64,000 nucleotides of DNA, from NCBI GenBank assembly GCA_965223215.1, contig CBDCVZ010000010.1, forward strand, positions 1,054,001 to 1,118,000, in the 5' to 3' direction. The DNA is from JABDMH01 sp965223215. Its GTDB lineage: Bacteria > Bacteroidota > Bacteroidia > Chitinophagales > Saprospiraceae. The notes under the pieces were generated by a model. That model was given only the letters and a program-made list of their open reading frames with translations. It was not told the DNA's origin and did not search any database. Below are positions 18,629 through 27,701 of this stretch, in pieces. Position 1 is the stretch's first letter. Each line of letters begins with the position of its first letter. A program made the position numbers and the translations under genes.

Positions 18629-20023
18629 ATGGCAAAAACACTTTTTGATAAGGTTTGGGATGCCCATGTAGTGGATACTGTGGAAGGAGGTATGGAGGTT
18701 CTGTATATCGATCAGCACCTCATCCACGAAGTTACCAGTCCACAAGCATTTCAAGGCCTGCGAAATCGCAAAATTAAAGTTGCTCGGCCAGAACTTACCC
18801 TGGCTACAGCGGATCACAACGTACCTACCAAGGATCAGCACCTTCCCATTAGGGAGGAGTTATCACGAATCCAAGTGCAAAAATTGGTAGACAATTGCAA
18901 CGAATTTGGAGTGACACTGTATGGACTGGGCCATCCCTATCAGGGCATCGTCCATGTGATAGGACCGGAATTAGGCATTACCCAGCCAGGCATGACCATT
19001 GTCTGTGGCGATAGTCATACCTCGACTCATGGAGCTTTTGGCACCATTGCTTTTGGTATTGGCACGAGCCAAGTCGAGCAGGTTTTGGCCACCCAGTGCT
19101 TGCTCCTGAGCCGGCCAAAGCGGATGCGCATCACGGTAGATGGAACCTTACAAGCTGGTGTCTTAGCTAAAGATGTAATCTTATACATCATTTCTAAGTT
19201 GACTGCTGCGGGAGGTACCGGTTATTTTATTGAATATGCTGGATCTGTCATCCGGTCGCTGAGCATGGAGGCCCGGATGACGGTATGCAATATGAGCATC
19301 GAAATGGGTGCCAGGGGTGGTATGATTGCACCGGATCAAACGACTTTTGACTACGTGCGTGGGCGCGAATTTGCCCCCAGCGAGGAGGAACTCGATGCCA
19401 AAATCGCCTACTGGAAGACCCTTTATTCAGATGACGATGCTGTATTTGATAAGGAGTATCATTTTGATGCCGCCAACATTCAACCAATGCTGACTTATGG
19501 TACCAATCCAGGTATGGGTATTGGGGTCAGGGAGCGAATACCAACCCATGGAGGGAGTCAGGGCGAGGCCTCTTTTAATAAGGCCCTCACCTATATGGGT
19601 CTCAAAGCAGGAGATCCCTTGCTTGATCAGAAAATAAACTATGTATTCATTGGCAGCTGTACCAATTCTAGAATTGAGGATCTTCGCCTGGTGGCAGAAT
19701 ACGTTTCTGGAAAACAGGTCGCAGAGCATGTCACAGCCATGGTGGTGCCAGGCTCCCAGCAAGTGAGAAAGCAGGCAGCCGAAGAAGGCTTGGATCAAAT
19801 ATTAGAAGCGGCGGGATTTGACTTTCGCGAAGCTGGATGTTCTGCCTGTCTGGGCATGAATGAAGACAAGATTCCGAGTGGTCAGTATTGTGTCTCAACA
19901 TCAAACCGAAATTTTGAAGGTCGGCAAGGACCCGGAGCACGCACCATCCTCGCCAGCCCACTGATGGCCGCAGCAACCGCCATCGAGGGACGTATTGTTG
20001 ATGTAAGAAATCGGTTAAATTAA
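18629..20023 (+). CDS. leuC: 3-isopropylmalate dehydratase large subunit
   Basis: This 464-residue aconitase-family subunit isomerises 2- to 3-isopropylmalate together with LeuD. It has TLFDKVWDAHVV at the start, the TADHNVPT motif, CGDSHTSTHGAFG, and the three [4Fe-4S] ligand cysteines in GSCTNSR and GCSACLGMN near residues 345-410. The C-terminal SNRNFEGRQGPGA signature is present. The length is typical of bacterial LeuC. It lies in leuACDB; leuD starts 4 bases after the stop, indicating tight translational coupling. Confidence 0.96.
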   Translation: MAKTLFDKVWDAHVVDTVEGGMEVLYIDQHLIHEVTSPQAFQGLRNRKIKVARPELTLATADHNVPTKDQHLPIREELSRIQVQKLVDNCNEFGVTLYGLGHPYQGIVHVIGPELGITQPGMTIVCGDSHTSTHGAFGTIAFGIGTSQVEQVLATQCLLLSRPKRMRITVDGTLQAGVLAKDVILYIISKLTAAGGTGYFIEYAGSVIRSLSMEARMTVCNMSIEMGARGGMIAPDQTTFDYVRGREFAPSEEELDAKIAYWKTLYSDDDAVFDKEYHFDAANIQPMLTYGTNPGMGIGVRERIPTHGGSQGEASFNKALTYMGLKAGDPLLDQKINYVFIGSCTNSRIEDLRLVAEYVSGKQVAEHVTAMVVPGSQQVRKQAAEEGLDQILEAAGFDFREAGCSACLGMNEDKIPSGQYCVSTSNRNFEGRQGPGARTILASPLMAAATAIEGRIVDVRNRLN

Positions 20024-20027
20024 GAAC

Positions 20028-20615
20028 ATGGAGAAATTAGAAAATATAGAATCCACCTGTATTCCACTACCCATCGAAGATGTGGATACGGATCAGATTA
20101 TCCCAGCGCGCTTTTTGAAAGCCACTTCCCGCGAGGGTTTTGGTGAAAATCTTTTCAGAGATTGGAGGTATCACCCGGATCATTCGCCCAAAGAAGATTT
20201 TGTGTTAAATAATCCCGTTTACAGTGGAAGCATTCTAGTAGCTGGAAAAAATTTTGGATGCGGTTCAAGTCGGGAGCATGCTGCCTGGGCCATTCATGAC
20301 TTTGGCATCCGTATTGTAGTCTCTAGTTTTTTTGCTGATATATTTAAGGGAAACGCCCTCAATAATGGTATTCTACCTATTGTGGTAAGTGATCAATACC
20401 TCAACGAGATTTTTATGGCCATCGAAGAAGATCCAAAGGCAGTCTTACGTGTTTCCCTACCTGAGCAAACCATTAAAATCAAGTCGACCGGCAGTCAGCA
20501 AAACTTTGAAATCGATCCCTACAAGAAAATGTGCTTGTTAAATGGCTACGATGACATTGATTATTTGCTAAGTTTAGGCGATAAGATTAAACAATTCGAA
20601 ACATCTAGAACCTAG
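20028..20615 (+). CDS. leuD: 3-isopropylmalate dehydratase small subunit
   Basis: This 195-residue swivel-domain subunit of isopropylmalate isomerase has DVDTDQIIPARFLK near the start, the substrate-loop motif GKNFGCGSSREHAAWA, and VVSSFFADIFKGNALNNG. The length matches family members. It forms a heterodimer with LeuC, the gene immediately upstream with a 4-base gap, and is followed by leuB 17 bases later. Confidence 0.96.
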   Translation: MEKLENIESTCIPLPIEDVDTDQIIPARFLKATSREGFGENLFRDWRYHPDHSPKEDFVLNNPVYSGSILVAGKNFGCGSSREHAAWAIHDFGIRIVVSSFFADIFKGNALNNGILPIVVSDQYLNEIFMAIEEDPKAVLRVSLPEQTIKIKSTGSQQNFEIDPYKKMCLLNGYDDIDYLLSLGDKIKQFETSRT

Positions 20616-20632
20616 AAACACGCCACTAGTTT

Positions 20633-21745
20633 ATGAAAGCGAAAATAGCGGTCCTACCGGGAGACGGCATAGGACCTGAGGTCATCGCACAAGCGATTAA
20701 AGTACTAAACGCAATAGCCGGACGATTTGACCATCAATTTACTTACTGCTACGGTGATGTAGGCGGAATTGCGATCGACAAAACAGGCGATCCTCTACCT
20801 AAAGAGACTTTAGACACCCTCCTCAATAGCGATGCCGTTCTTTTTGGAGCCATTGGAGATCCCAAATTCGATAATGATCCCACGGCAAAAGTGAGACCAG
20901 AACAAGGCCTCTTGCGAATGCGGAAGGAACTTGGTCTATTTTGTAACATTCGACCGGTTACGATATTTCCAAAGTTGAGACACCTATCGCCACTTCGTCC
21001 AGAGCAACTCGAAGGGGTTGATTTAGTGATCTATCGCGAGCTTATTGGTGGCATCTATTTCGGTGAAAAGGGTCGATCGGAGAATGGGAGTGTTGCTTAT
21101 GATACCTGCCTTTATCGACGGGAAGAGATTGTCCGTATAGCACACTTAGCGTACCAGCAAGCGGCTAAACGACGCAAAAAAGTGACTTTAGTAGACAAGG
21201 CCAATGTGCTGGAAAGTTCTCGACTGTGGCGTGAAACCGTCCAGGACCTGGCCAAACAATATCCATCCATTCAGACAGACTATATGTTTGTCGACAATGC
21301 TGCCATGCAAATGATCGTCAATCCAGCTCAATTTGATGTGATTTTGACTTCCAATATGTTTGGAGACATTCTATCAGATGAATCATCGGTCTTAGTGGGA
21401 TCCCTAGGTCTATTGCCTTCGGCATCTGTGGGTTCGAAAACCAGTGTTTTTGAGCCGATTCACGGCTCCTATCCCCAGGGAGCCGGCAAAGATATTGCCA
21501 ATCCGGTAGCCACCGTTTTATCTGCTGCCATGCTACTTGATCACCTCGGACTGCTCGAGGAGTCACAGATCGTAGTAAACTCGGTCGAGCGGATGTTGGA
21601 AGCTGGAATTGGCACCCAGGATCTCAACGGCAGCCTAGAATTTACTTGTTCAAAGTCAGGTGATCTGCTGGAAGCCATGGTAGCAGATGAGCAGCTCGAA
21701 ATTAATTTCGAGAAATTCGGAGCGAGTTCTTCTACGATTATCTGA
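20633..21745 (+). CDS. leuB: 3-isopropylmalate dehydrogenase
   Basis: This 370-residue NAD-dependent oxidative decarboxylase catalyses the third leucine-specific step. Motifs are VLPGDGIGPEV, GAIGDPKFD, RPEQGLLRMRKELGLFCNIRP (substrate arginines), YRELIGGIYFG, DKANVLE, NMFGDILSDESS (Mg2+ Asp residues) and the NAD-binding EPIHGSYPQGAGKDIANP. It is the last gene of leuACDB. Its stop lies inside the 3' end of the minus-strand paralogue gene (8-base overlap), so the two transcripts converge with no terminator between them. Confidence 0.96.
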   Translation: MKAKIAVLPGDGIGPEVIAQAIKVLNAIAGRFDHQFTYCYGDVGGIAIDKTGDPLPKETLDTLLNSDAVLFGAIGDPKFDNDPTAKVRPEQGLLRMRKELGLFCNIRPVTIFPKLRHLSPLRPEQLEGVDLVIYRELIGGIYFGEKGRSENGSVAYDTCLYRREEIVRIAHLAYQQAAKRRKKVTLVDKANVLESSRLWRETVQDLAKQYPSIQTDYMFVDNAAMQMIVNPAQFDVILTSNMFGDILSDESSVLVGSLGLLPSASVGSKTSVFEPIHGSYPQGAGKDIANPVATVLSAAMLLDHLGLLEESQIVVNSVERMLEAGIGTQDLNGSLEFTCSKSGDLLEAMVADEQLEINFEKFGASSSTII

Positions 21746-23312
21746 CATCCTCAAGATCGATTTGATTGGCAACTTGATTCCTTTTTTGAATCACTTTATC
21801 GACCGTTAGACCTTGCAATTTACCCTCTGTCCAGTCTAGCACGTTAAGGTAGAGGAAGGATCTTTTGGCAAAGGGATCACGTGCTAGTTTACTCAAATTT
21901 CGATGGGTGGCCTCCAACAATTTGAGATCAGGAATATTTCGGCTCTTCAATTGTTTGCGAATAAAGCTTAACATTTCAAGTTGCACTTTATTCTTATCTC
22001 GCATTTTATTAAAGAAGCGACTCACAGCCTTTTCCAGGTATTCCAAGATGGAATAGTTGCCCATCTCATAATGCGCCAGCAAATGCAATAGTCGTGCATA
22101 AGATTGGATATCTTCACGAAGATGTCCCGCCTTGAGATTGATGATGTGGTTTAGGTAGTCTATCGATTTATCAAAATCCCCACATCCAAAATGCAGCCAA
22201 GCAATGCGATAATAAAACACCAGTACTCGATGGACGTCCAGATGGCGCTCATATCGTGAGATTCCCTCTTCAATGACCGGTACCAACTTAAGCCCTTCAC
22301 TAAAGGTTCCGAGCAAATTATGGCTATTGAATTGCGCTGAATAAAAGTATAGGAAATAAATGATCTGTGAGGTTTCATTTAAGTGGTGGATATGCTCGTC
22401 ATGAAAAGATTTAAATCGCTCCAAGCCTAGCTGATGCTTTTGTGCTTGCCCCAAACCATAGAGCGAAGTGAGGGCGTAGTGAATGCCACGCATATACAAG
22501 TCTGGATCTTCAGAAATCATTTGGGGCCTCTCTTGAAACAATGCAACCCAGCTACTGGCATGATATTCACATTTTTCGAAATCCAGCAAAATGTAGTAAT
22601 ACCAAACGTGACTTTGATGATAATACACTTTTTCGAAAAAGGTCAAATTTTCATATTTCAAATCTGGCAAATTAGATTTAAAATAGTCTGACACAACAAA
22701 AGCATCATTTTCATTTTTAGCATGTCCGATCTTGATGTAAAGGCCATGAATCTTTAATTTCAGATTCGTCAGTTTATTCGAGTTCGTTAAAACTCTATTT
22801 CGATTTTCAGACTCATCAATCAGATTTTCAACTTTATTTTTTATTTTTCTACTTCTAGTAATATGTTTTTCTTCAATTAATTTTTCAAACTCCAGGATCT
22901 CATAGTGCAAAATATCCTGATTGGATTTAATCGCAATTCCCTTGATCCGATTTAGCAGCTTTAGACTCTGCATATAGAGCCCCTTCCCATATAGTATCCT
23001 TGCAAAATCGATCTGTTCTCTGATCTGGATGTCAATATTTTTATTGATATGAATTAATCGTAAGCTACTTAGCAATTGCGAATAAAGGTGTCTTTTCAAA
23101 TTGGACAATTTCCCCTTAGACGTACCCCGGAACTTCTTAAAAACCAGTTCCTCATTGTAGGAATCCATGTGGTCTAGAATGTCAAACAGCTTAATAAATT
23201 TCACATCATTTGATTGCTGAGTGCGCTTGGCATACAGCTTAAAATTTCGTTTTTCGGCTTTGCTAAGGCTTTTTACAAGGTTGAATAATTGGTCCGTTGT
23301 TGAAATAGGCAT
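21738..23312 (-). CDS. Conserved helical protein, paralogue of the gene at 15701
   Basis: This 524-residue helical protein aligns end to end by eye with the 521-residue protein at 15701-17266. It has the same N-terminal basic helices (LVKSLSKAEKRNFKLYAKR), the same LSNLKRHLYSQLL segment, DFARILYGKGLYMQSL, a long middle of irregular helix pairs, and an end with FAKRSFLYLNVLDW and a basic VIQKRN. Residues ~165-185 are K/E/N-rich. No signal peptide or catalytic motif is visible and I cannot assign a function. It converges on leuB with an 8-base overlap and is divergent from the PII gene at 23500. Confidence 0.75.
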   Translation of the reverse strand: MPISTTDQLFNLVKSLSKAEKRNFKLYAKRTQQSNDVKFIKLFDILDHMDSYNEELVFKKFRGTSKGKLSNLKRHLYSQLLSSLRLIHINKNIDIQIREQIDFARILYGKGLYMQSLKLLNRIKGIAIKSNQDILHYEILEFEKLIEEKHITRSRKIKNKVENLIDESENRNRVLTNSNKLTNLKLKIHGLYIKIGHAKNENDAFVVSDYFKSNLPDLKYENLTFFEKVYYHQSHVWYYYILLDFEKCEYHASSWVALFQERPQMISEDPDLYMRGIHYALTSLYGLGQAQKHQLGLERFKSFHDEHIHHLNETSQIIYFLYFYSAQFNSHNLLGTFSEGLKLVPVIEEGISRYERHLDVHRVLVFYYRIAWLHFGCGDFDKSIDYLNHIINLKAGHLREDIQSYARLLHLLAHYEMGNYSILEYLEKAVSRFFNKMRDKNKVQLEMLSFIRKQLKSRNIPDLKLLEATHRNLSKLARDPFAKRSFLYLNVLDWTEGKLQGLTVDKVIQKRNQVANQIDLEDVR

Positions 23313-23427
23313 AACAAAATGAGTCTACTTAAAGTACTGATTATCAATGACTATCGCGCTCACAACAACCTCTTTGGGTTTAGCATAAACACCGTAGAAG
23401 TGCTCATGTTTTTTTTGAGATCCGCTC

Positions 23428-23435
23428 TAGTTTTG
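23428..23435 (+). promoter_or_regulatory. Possible -7 element upstream of the PII gene
   Basis: TAGTTTTG is an exact TAnnTTTG match 64 bases before the ATG of the PII gene. I see no well-placed TTTG/TTG -33 partner, so the assignment is tentative. It would drive the PII-amt unit. Confidence 0.35.
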
Positions 23436-23499
23436 CGTCAACGAAGATGAAAAACAAATTTCATAAAGTCATAGAAATCGAATATTCAAACCTTGGGAA

Positions 23500-23838
23500 A
23501 TGAAAAAAATTGAAGCAATTATCAGAACTACTCAATTCAATGTCGTTCAAGATGCTTTGGCAGAAATTGGAGTAAGATTCTTCTCGCTTAAAGAGGTGAG
23601 AGGCTATGGATTACAGAAAGGTCAGCACCGGATGTATCGCGGTGCCGACTTGGGTTCAGGATTTATTCCAAGATTACAAATGGACATCGTTGTGACGGAT
23701 GACATGGTCAAAAGAGTAATGGACACCATTGAAAAATCCGGCAAAACAGGTGAGGTCGGAGATGGAAAAATATTTGTATTCGACATCGATCAGGCAGTTC
23801 GAATCAGAACTGGTGAGCGCAATGAAAGCGCCATCTAA
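23500..23838 (+). CDS. glnB: PII nitrogen regulatory protein without the uridylylation tyrosine
   Basis: This 112-residue protein aligns residue for residue with E. coli GlnB/GlnK through the N-terminal half (MKKIEAII start, E32, G35-Y-G, QKG at 39-41, Y46-R-G). The T-loop reads MYRGADLGSGFIPR, so position 51, the uridylylated tyrosine in proteobacteria, is leucine; Arg38 is also leucine. The ATP-binding GDGKIFV and the C-terminal RIRTGE are present. PII trimers sense ATP/ADP and 2-oxoglutarate and block AmtB-type channels. The adjacent amt gene, 53 bases downstream, fits that role. Control by GlnD-type uridylylation at Tyr51 is excluded by sequence. glnK is an equally valid name given the amt linkage. 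Confidence 0.93.
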   Translation: MKKIEAIIRTTQFNVVQDALAEIGVRFFSLKEVRGYGLQKGQHRMYRGADLGSGFIPRLQMDIVVTDDMVKRVMDTIEKSGKTGEVGDGKIFVFDIDQAVRIRTGERNESAI

Positions 23839-23891
23839 ACCCATTGTGGATTGCTAAAACATTTAATACCTAATTAAGAAATTATCTAGCT

Positions 23892-25145
23892 ATGAACGAC
23901 GCATTATTTACCGCAAATAATTTATGGATCCTAATTGCGACCGTACTGGTGTTTATTATGCACCTGGGTTTCGCAGCATTGGAATCCGGTTTTGTAAGAA
24001 AGAAAAACACAGTTAATATTCTCTTCAAAAACAGCATGATCATCGCCATTGGCTTACTGACTTACTGTTTTGTAGGGTTTAATCTCATGTATCCCGGCAC
24101 TAATGAAGGAGGCTTTTTTGGTTTTGGTGGCTTTGGTTTGAGTCTGCCTGATGGAGTCGCTGGTGGCATCGAATACGCTGAAGGTGCGTACAGCTACTAC
24201 ACCGACTTTATTTTTCAAGCCATGTTTGCTGCCACTGGCGCCACCATCGTGAGTGGAGCCGTTGCAGAGCGGATGAAACTCAACGCATTTTTGGTTTTTA
24301 CCCTGGTTTTTGTCGCCCTCTCCTATCCGATTACGGGCATGTGGAAATGGGGTGCCGGATGGCTAGATGCCCGTGGATTTTACGATTTCGCCGGCTCTAC
24401 GTTGGTACACTCCGTAGGTGGTTGGGCCGCACTAGCTTGCATCATAGTACTGGGCGCCAGAAAGGGCAAGTACACCAGCAAGGGCATAAAAGCCATTCCT
24501 GGTCACAGCATGCCACTGGCTACGCTAGGGGTATTCTTGCTCTGGTTTGGTTGGTTTGGATTTAACGGCGGATCCGTTTTGTCGGCCGATCCCATGGGTG
24601 TATCACTCGTGTTTGTTACCACTTCACTGGCCGCTGCTGGAGGGGCCATTGGAGCCTTCTTTATGTCTTATTGGATGTTCAAATCACATGATCTCTCCAT
24701 GGTATTGAACGGCATACTGGGTGGATTGGTAGGGATAACAGCAGGTGCTGATCTGATGAGTCCTACTGCTGCCATCATCATCGGCCTAATCGCGGGTATT
24801 ATCATTCCACTTTCCGTCGTATTCTTCGATAAGACTTTAAAACTAGACGATCCCGTCGGTGCGACTTCTGTTCATTTAGTATGTGGTATTTGGGGCACTT
24901 TGGCAGTTGGGATTTTCGGCTCGATGGCCGGAGTAGGTCAACTCGTAGAACAACTCATTGGAGTAGTTGCTATTGGTGCCTTCACATTTGTTTTCGCTTA
25001 CGTGCTCATCACGATACTGAAATTAACCATTGGAATCAGAGTTGACGCGGAGGAGGAACAACGAGGACTCGATATTGCCGAACATGAAATGGAGGCTTAT
25101 TCTGAAGGTGAAACAGCCTATGCATTCGCAACCGAAGTAAAATAA
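23892..25145 (+). CDS. amt: Ammonium transporter
   Basis: This 417-residue Amt/Mep/Rh family channel has about 11 transmembrane helices. Visible elements are the first helix with FIMHLGFAALESGFVRKKN, the recruitment-site tryptophan in MWKWGAGW (~151), conserved Asp165 in FYDFAGS, and the twin pore histidines His173 (TLVHSVGG) and His328 (TSVHLVCGIWGT). A short cytosolic tail (RVDAEEEQRGLDIAEHEMEAY) follows. It moves ammonium across the inner membrane. The PII gene directly upstream (53-base gap) should gate it. An intercistronic hairpin at 25172-25212 separates it from the porin gene. Confidence 0.95.
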   Translation: MNDALFTANNLWILIATVLVFIMHLGFAALESGFVRKKNTVNILFKNSMIIAIGLLTYCFVGFNLMYPGTNEGGFFGFGGFGLSLPDGVAGGIEYAEGAYSYYTDFIFQAMFAATGATIVSGAVAERMKLNAFLVFTLVFVALSYPITGMWKWGAGWLDARGFYDFAGSTLVHSVGGWAALACIIVLGARKGKYTSKGIKAIPGHSMPLATLGVFLLWFGWFGFNGGSVLSADPMGVSLVFVTTSLAAAGGAIGAFFMSYWMFKSHDLSMVLNGILGGLVGITAGADLMSPTAAIIIGLIAGIIIPLSVVFFDKTLKLDDPVGATSVHLVCGIWGTLAVGIFGSMAGVGQLVEQLIGVVAIGAFTFVFAYVLITILKLTIGIRVDAEEEQRGLDIAEHEMEAYSEGETAYAFATEVK

Positions 25146-25171
25146 AAAGTTCTAACTGTATAATCCCTGAC

Positions 25172-25212
25172 TTGAGAGAGAAAGACACCCTAGGGGTTGA
25201 CTTCTCTCTCAA
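25172..25212 (+). terminator. Intercistronic hairpin between amt and porin genes
   Basis: Arms TTGAGAGAGAA (25172-25182) and TTCTCTCTCAA (25202-25212) form 11 perfect pairs, with a small inner ACCC/GGGT stem. No T-tract follows on the plus strand, so it may be a partial terminator, an attenuator or an mRNA-stabilising processing site. Confidence 0.45.
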
Positions 25213-25294
25213 AATTCTTCTAAACCTCAATCGACTTACTCCCAATATGGGAAAACACCTTATTCTTTATTGAACTTTCAAATTTTGAAAAATC

Positions 25295-26401
25295 ATGACT
25301 TCTAAAATCAAATTAATCGATAGATCATTATTAGATCGCAATTTTCTACTGCTGGTATTATGTTTTATAGCAGCCCCATTTCTAGTCCAGGCACAAGATG
25401 GTCCTGCCCTGGTCGAAGAAACAGAGACCGAGGAGACCGGTCCCAATTTTTCCTTCTCGGGTTCTGTGGATGCCTATTTCCGAGCTAATCTGAATTCAAC
25501 CAACGACGGTAGAATCGAAGAAGCTACTTTCGCACCTGGTACTTCTTTTGCCAACCTACCGGGATTTGCCCTGGGTATGGCGAATTTTGTGGGTTCTTAT
25601 GAGGGATCCAAAGTAGGTTTCACCGCCGACTTGGTTTTCGGACCACGAGGCGATGAGGCGGTATTTGGATCAATAAATGCCTCAGGAAATCCCAGCAATA
25701 GTGCGATTTTAAATCAATTGTTCGTGTACTGGAATGCTACGGAAAATCTCACCTTTACCCTGGGAAACTTTAATACATTCCTTGGCTATGAGGTCATCTC
25801 ACCAACCGTCAACTTCAATTATTCAACGAGTTACATGTTCTCCTATGGACCATTTTCTCACACTGGTGTCAAAGCCGATTTCTCTCTCGGAGGTGGTTTC
25901 AGTGGTATGCTAGGTGTTTTCAATCCCACCGACGCGACTGACTTCAATCCCACCGGAAGCTACGTGGGAGGTGCTCAACTTGGCTACACCAATGACGCCG
26001 GTGGGGCATGGTTGAATTTCCTTTTTGATTCAGAGTTTTTTCAAATTGATTTGACCACCGGATGGGATGTCAGTGAGACCGTTTATGTAGGCCTAAACGC
26101 GACTTCTGCGTCAGATAACTTCTTTGGTGTGGCTGGATATTTTCAGGTTTCGGCAACGGACAATGCTGCCTTCGGTATTCGAGGAGAGTACTTTTCCGAT
26201 CAGGGACTTGGTCTATTTGCCACCGACGACAGTGTTTTTGATGTGACCTTGACCGGCAACTTTACCATCGGATCACTTACATTCATCCCTGAATTACGAT
26301 TGGATGCTTTTAGTAACGACTCTTATGTTATTACCAATGCAGCCGGTGATCAGGCAAAAAGTTTGACGTCATTTCTGTTAGCTGCAGTATACAGCTTCTA
26401 A
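25295..26401 (+). CDS. Outer-membrane beta-barrel porin-like protein
   Basis: This 368-residue protein has a long signal peptide (charged start, LLLVLCFIAAPFLVQAQ, cleavage near residue 34) and an acidic linker (EETETEETG). The barrel that follows is built of alternating aromatic/hydrophobic strands (FSFSGSVDAYFRANL, VGFTADLVFGPRG, FTLGNFNTFLGYEVISP) and ends in the outer-membrane signature AVYSF with a terminal phenylalanine. The length and strand pattern fit a 14- to 16-stranded porin. Its position between amt and glutamine synthetase suggests that it admits small nitrogenous solutes, but specificity is inferred only from context. Confidence 0.8.
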   Translation: MTSKIKLIDRSLLDRNFLLLVLCFIAAPFLVQAQDGPALVEETETEETGPNFSFSGSVDAYFRANLNSTNDGRIEEATFAPGTSFANLPGFALGMANFVGSYEGSKVGFTADLVFGPRGDEAVFGSINASGNPSNSAILNQLFVYWNATENLTFTLGNFNTFLGYEVISPTVNFNYSTSYMFSYGPFSHTGVKADFSLGGGFSGMLGVFNPTDATDFNPTGSYVGGAQLGYTNDAGGAWLNFLFDSEFFQIDLTTGWDVSETVYVGLNATSASDNFFGVAGYFQVSATDNAAFGIRGEYFSDQGLGLFATDDSVFDVTLTGNFTIGSLTFIPELRLDAFSNDSYVITNAAGDQAKSLTSFLLAAVYSF

Positions 26402-26569
26402 ATTCCTGGGGGATCTCAGAAGGGTCAATCTAAGTACTTTGAGCAATTTGGATGACACATTTTTATTGACAACAACCTGCTCTATACCAAATAGATAGTC
26501 TGCATTTCATGCCTTTTGCAATGACAATTCAAGTAAAGACTTACTACCTAGATTTATGAGTTGCATGGC

Positions 26570-26577
26570 TATCTTTG
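26570..26577 (+). promoter_or_regulatory. -7 promoter element for glutamine synthetase
   Basis: TATCTTTG matches TAnnTTTG exactly and lies 40 bases before the ATG of the glutamine synthetase gene. No clear -33 TTTG is seen at the usual spacing. Confidence 0.5.
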
Positions 26578-26617
26578 AGCAGAAACTTTACCTAAATTCA
26601 AAAAATCTAATCCTACT

Positions 26618-27628
26618 ATGTCTAAAAGTAAGTTGGAGTACATTTGGCTAGATGGAAGCCAGCCAACCCAAGGAATGCGAGCTAAGACGAAAATTGTTGA
26701 AGATTTCAGCGGAAAGCTCGAAGATTGCCCTATGTGGTCATTTGATGGAAGTTCTACCCAGCAGGCGGTAGGCAGTAACTCCGATTGTTTGTTAAAGCCG
26801 GTGGCACTTTACAGTGATCCAGGTCGAAAAAATGCCTGGTTGGTCATGACCGAAGTGCTCAATGCAGATGGTACGCCTCATGAAACAAATGCTCGTGCTA
26901 CTATTGATGACGATGACAACGATTTTTGGTTTGGATTCGAGCAAGAGTATTTCCTCGTGGATCCAGAAACTGGTCGCCCACTTGGGTTTCCTGAAAATGG
27001 ATACCCCGCACCCCAGGGTCCATATTACTGTGGTGTCGGAGCCAATGCTGCTTTTGGACGTCAGATCGTTGAGGAACATTTGGATCTCTGCCTAGAGGCT
27101 GGACTCAATGTAGAAGGTATCAATGCTGAGGTGGCCGCAGGTCAGTGGGAGTTTCAGACCTTTGCCAAGGGTGGTGTCAACGCCGGAGATGTTACCTGGC
27201 TTTGCCGTTATCTGCTGGAGCGAGTAGCTGAGCAATATGGGATAGCTGTGGAGTGGCATCCGAAGCCCATCAAGGGTGATTGGAACGGATCTGGTATGCA
27301 TGCCAATTTCTCCAATACTAGGCTGCGAACCGCCGGATCGAAAGATGTTTATGAAAAAATTTGCCAGTCCTTCGAACCGACTATTGCGAAACACATTGCC
27401 GTCTATGGTGCAGATAATGATCAGCGTCTCACCGGAGCACATGAGACCCAGTCTATCGATAAATTCAGCTACGGCATCTCAGATCGGGGTGCCTCCATTC
27501 GAATTCCGATCGCCACTGTCGAGAACGGATGGAATGGATGGTTGGAAGATCGTAGACCAGCTTCAAATGCTGATCCTTACAAAGTAGCAAGTGTTATCGT
27601 CAGCACGGTGAAGGCAGCTTCATCATAG
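26618..27628 (+). CDS. glnA: Type II (eukaryote-like) glutamine synthetase
   Basis: This 336-residue enzyme is far shorter than GSI (~470) or GSIII (~700) and follows the GSII plan. It has EYIWLDGS at the N-terminus, MWSFDGSSTQQAVGSNSD, FGFEQEYFLVD (metal-binding Glu), GPYYCGVGA, GINAEVAAGQWEFQ, NGSGMHANFS, GAHETQSIDKFSYGISDRGASIRIP and the EDRRPASNADPY end with the glutamate-binding arginine. It makes glutamine from glutamate, ammonia and ATP. GSII is known in plants, animals and some bacteria, including certain Bacteroidota. GSII lacks the GSI adenylylation loop, so GlnE-type control does not apply. It has its own promoter and terminator downstream of the PII-amt-porin genes. Confidence 0.95.
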   Translation: MSKSKLEYIWLDGSQPTQGMRAKTKIVEDFSGKLEDCPMWSFDGSSTQQAVGSNSDCLLKPVALYSDPGRKNAWLVMTEVLNADGTPHETNARATIDDDDNDFWFGFEQEYFLVDPETGRPLGFPENGYPAPQGPYYCGVGANAAFGRQIVEEHLDLCLEAGLNVEGINAEVAAGQWEFQTFAKGGVNAGDVTWLCRYLLERVAEQYGIAVEWHPKPIKGDWNGSGMHANFSNTRLRTAGSKDVYEKICQSFEPTIAKHIAVYGADNDQRLTGAHETQSIDKFSYGISDRGASIRIPIATVENGWNGWLEDRRPASNADPYKVASVIVSTVKAASS

Positions 27629-27651
27629 GTGAATTAATAAATTAACCTTAC

Positions 27652-27690
27652 AAAAACCGTCTTCAATTTCTTTGAAGACGGTTTTTTTTT
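27652..27690 (+). terminator. Intrinsic terminator of glnA
   Basis: Arms ACCGTCTTCAA (27656-27666) and TTGAAGACGGT (27672-27682), extended by A/T pairs, are followed by a run of T's to 27690. It lies 24 bases after the glnA stop and only 12 bases before the next gene, so that gene needs readthrough or a promoter inside this region. Confidence 0.9.
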
Positions 27691-27701
27691 GATTTTTAGA
27701 A

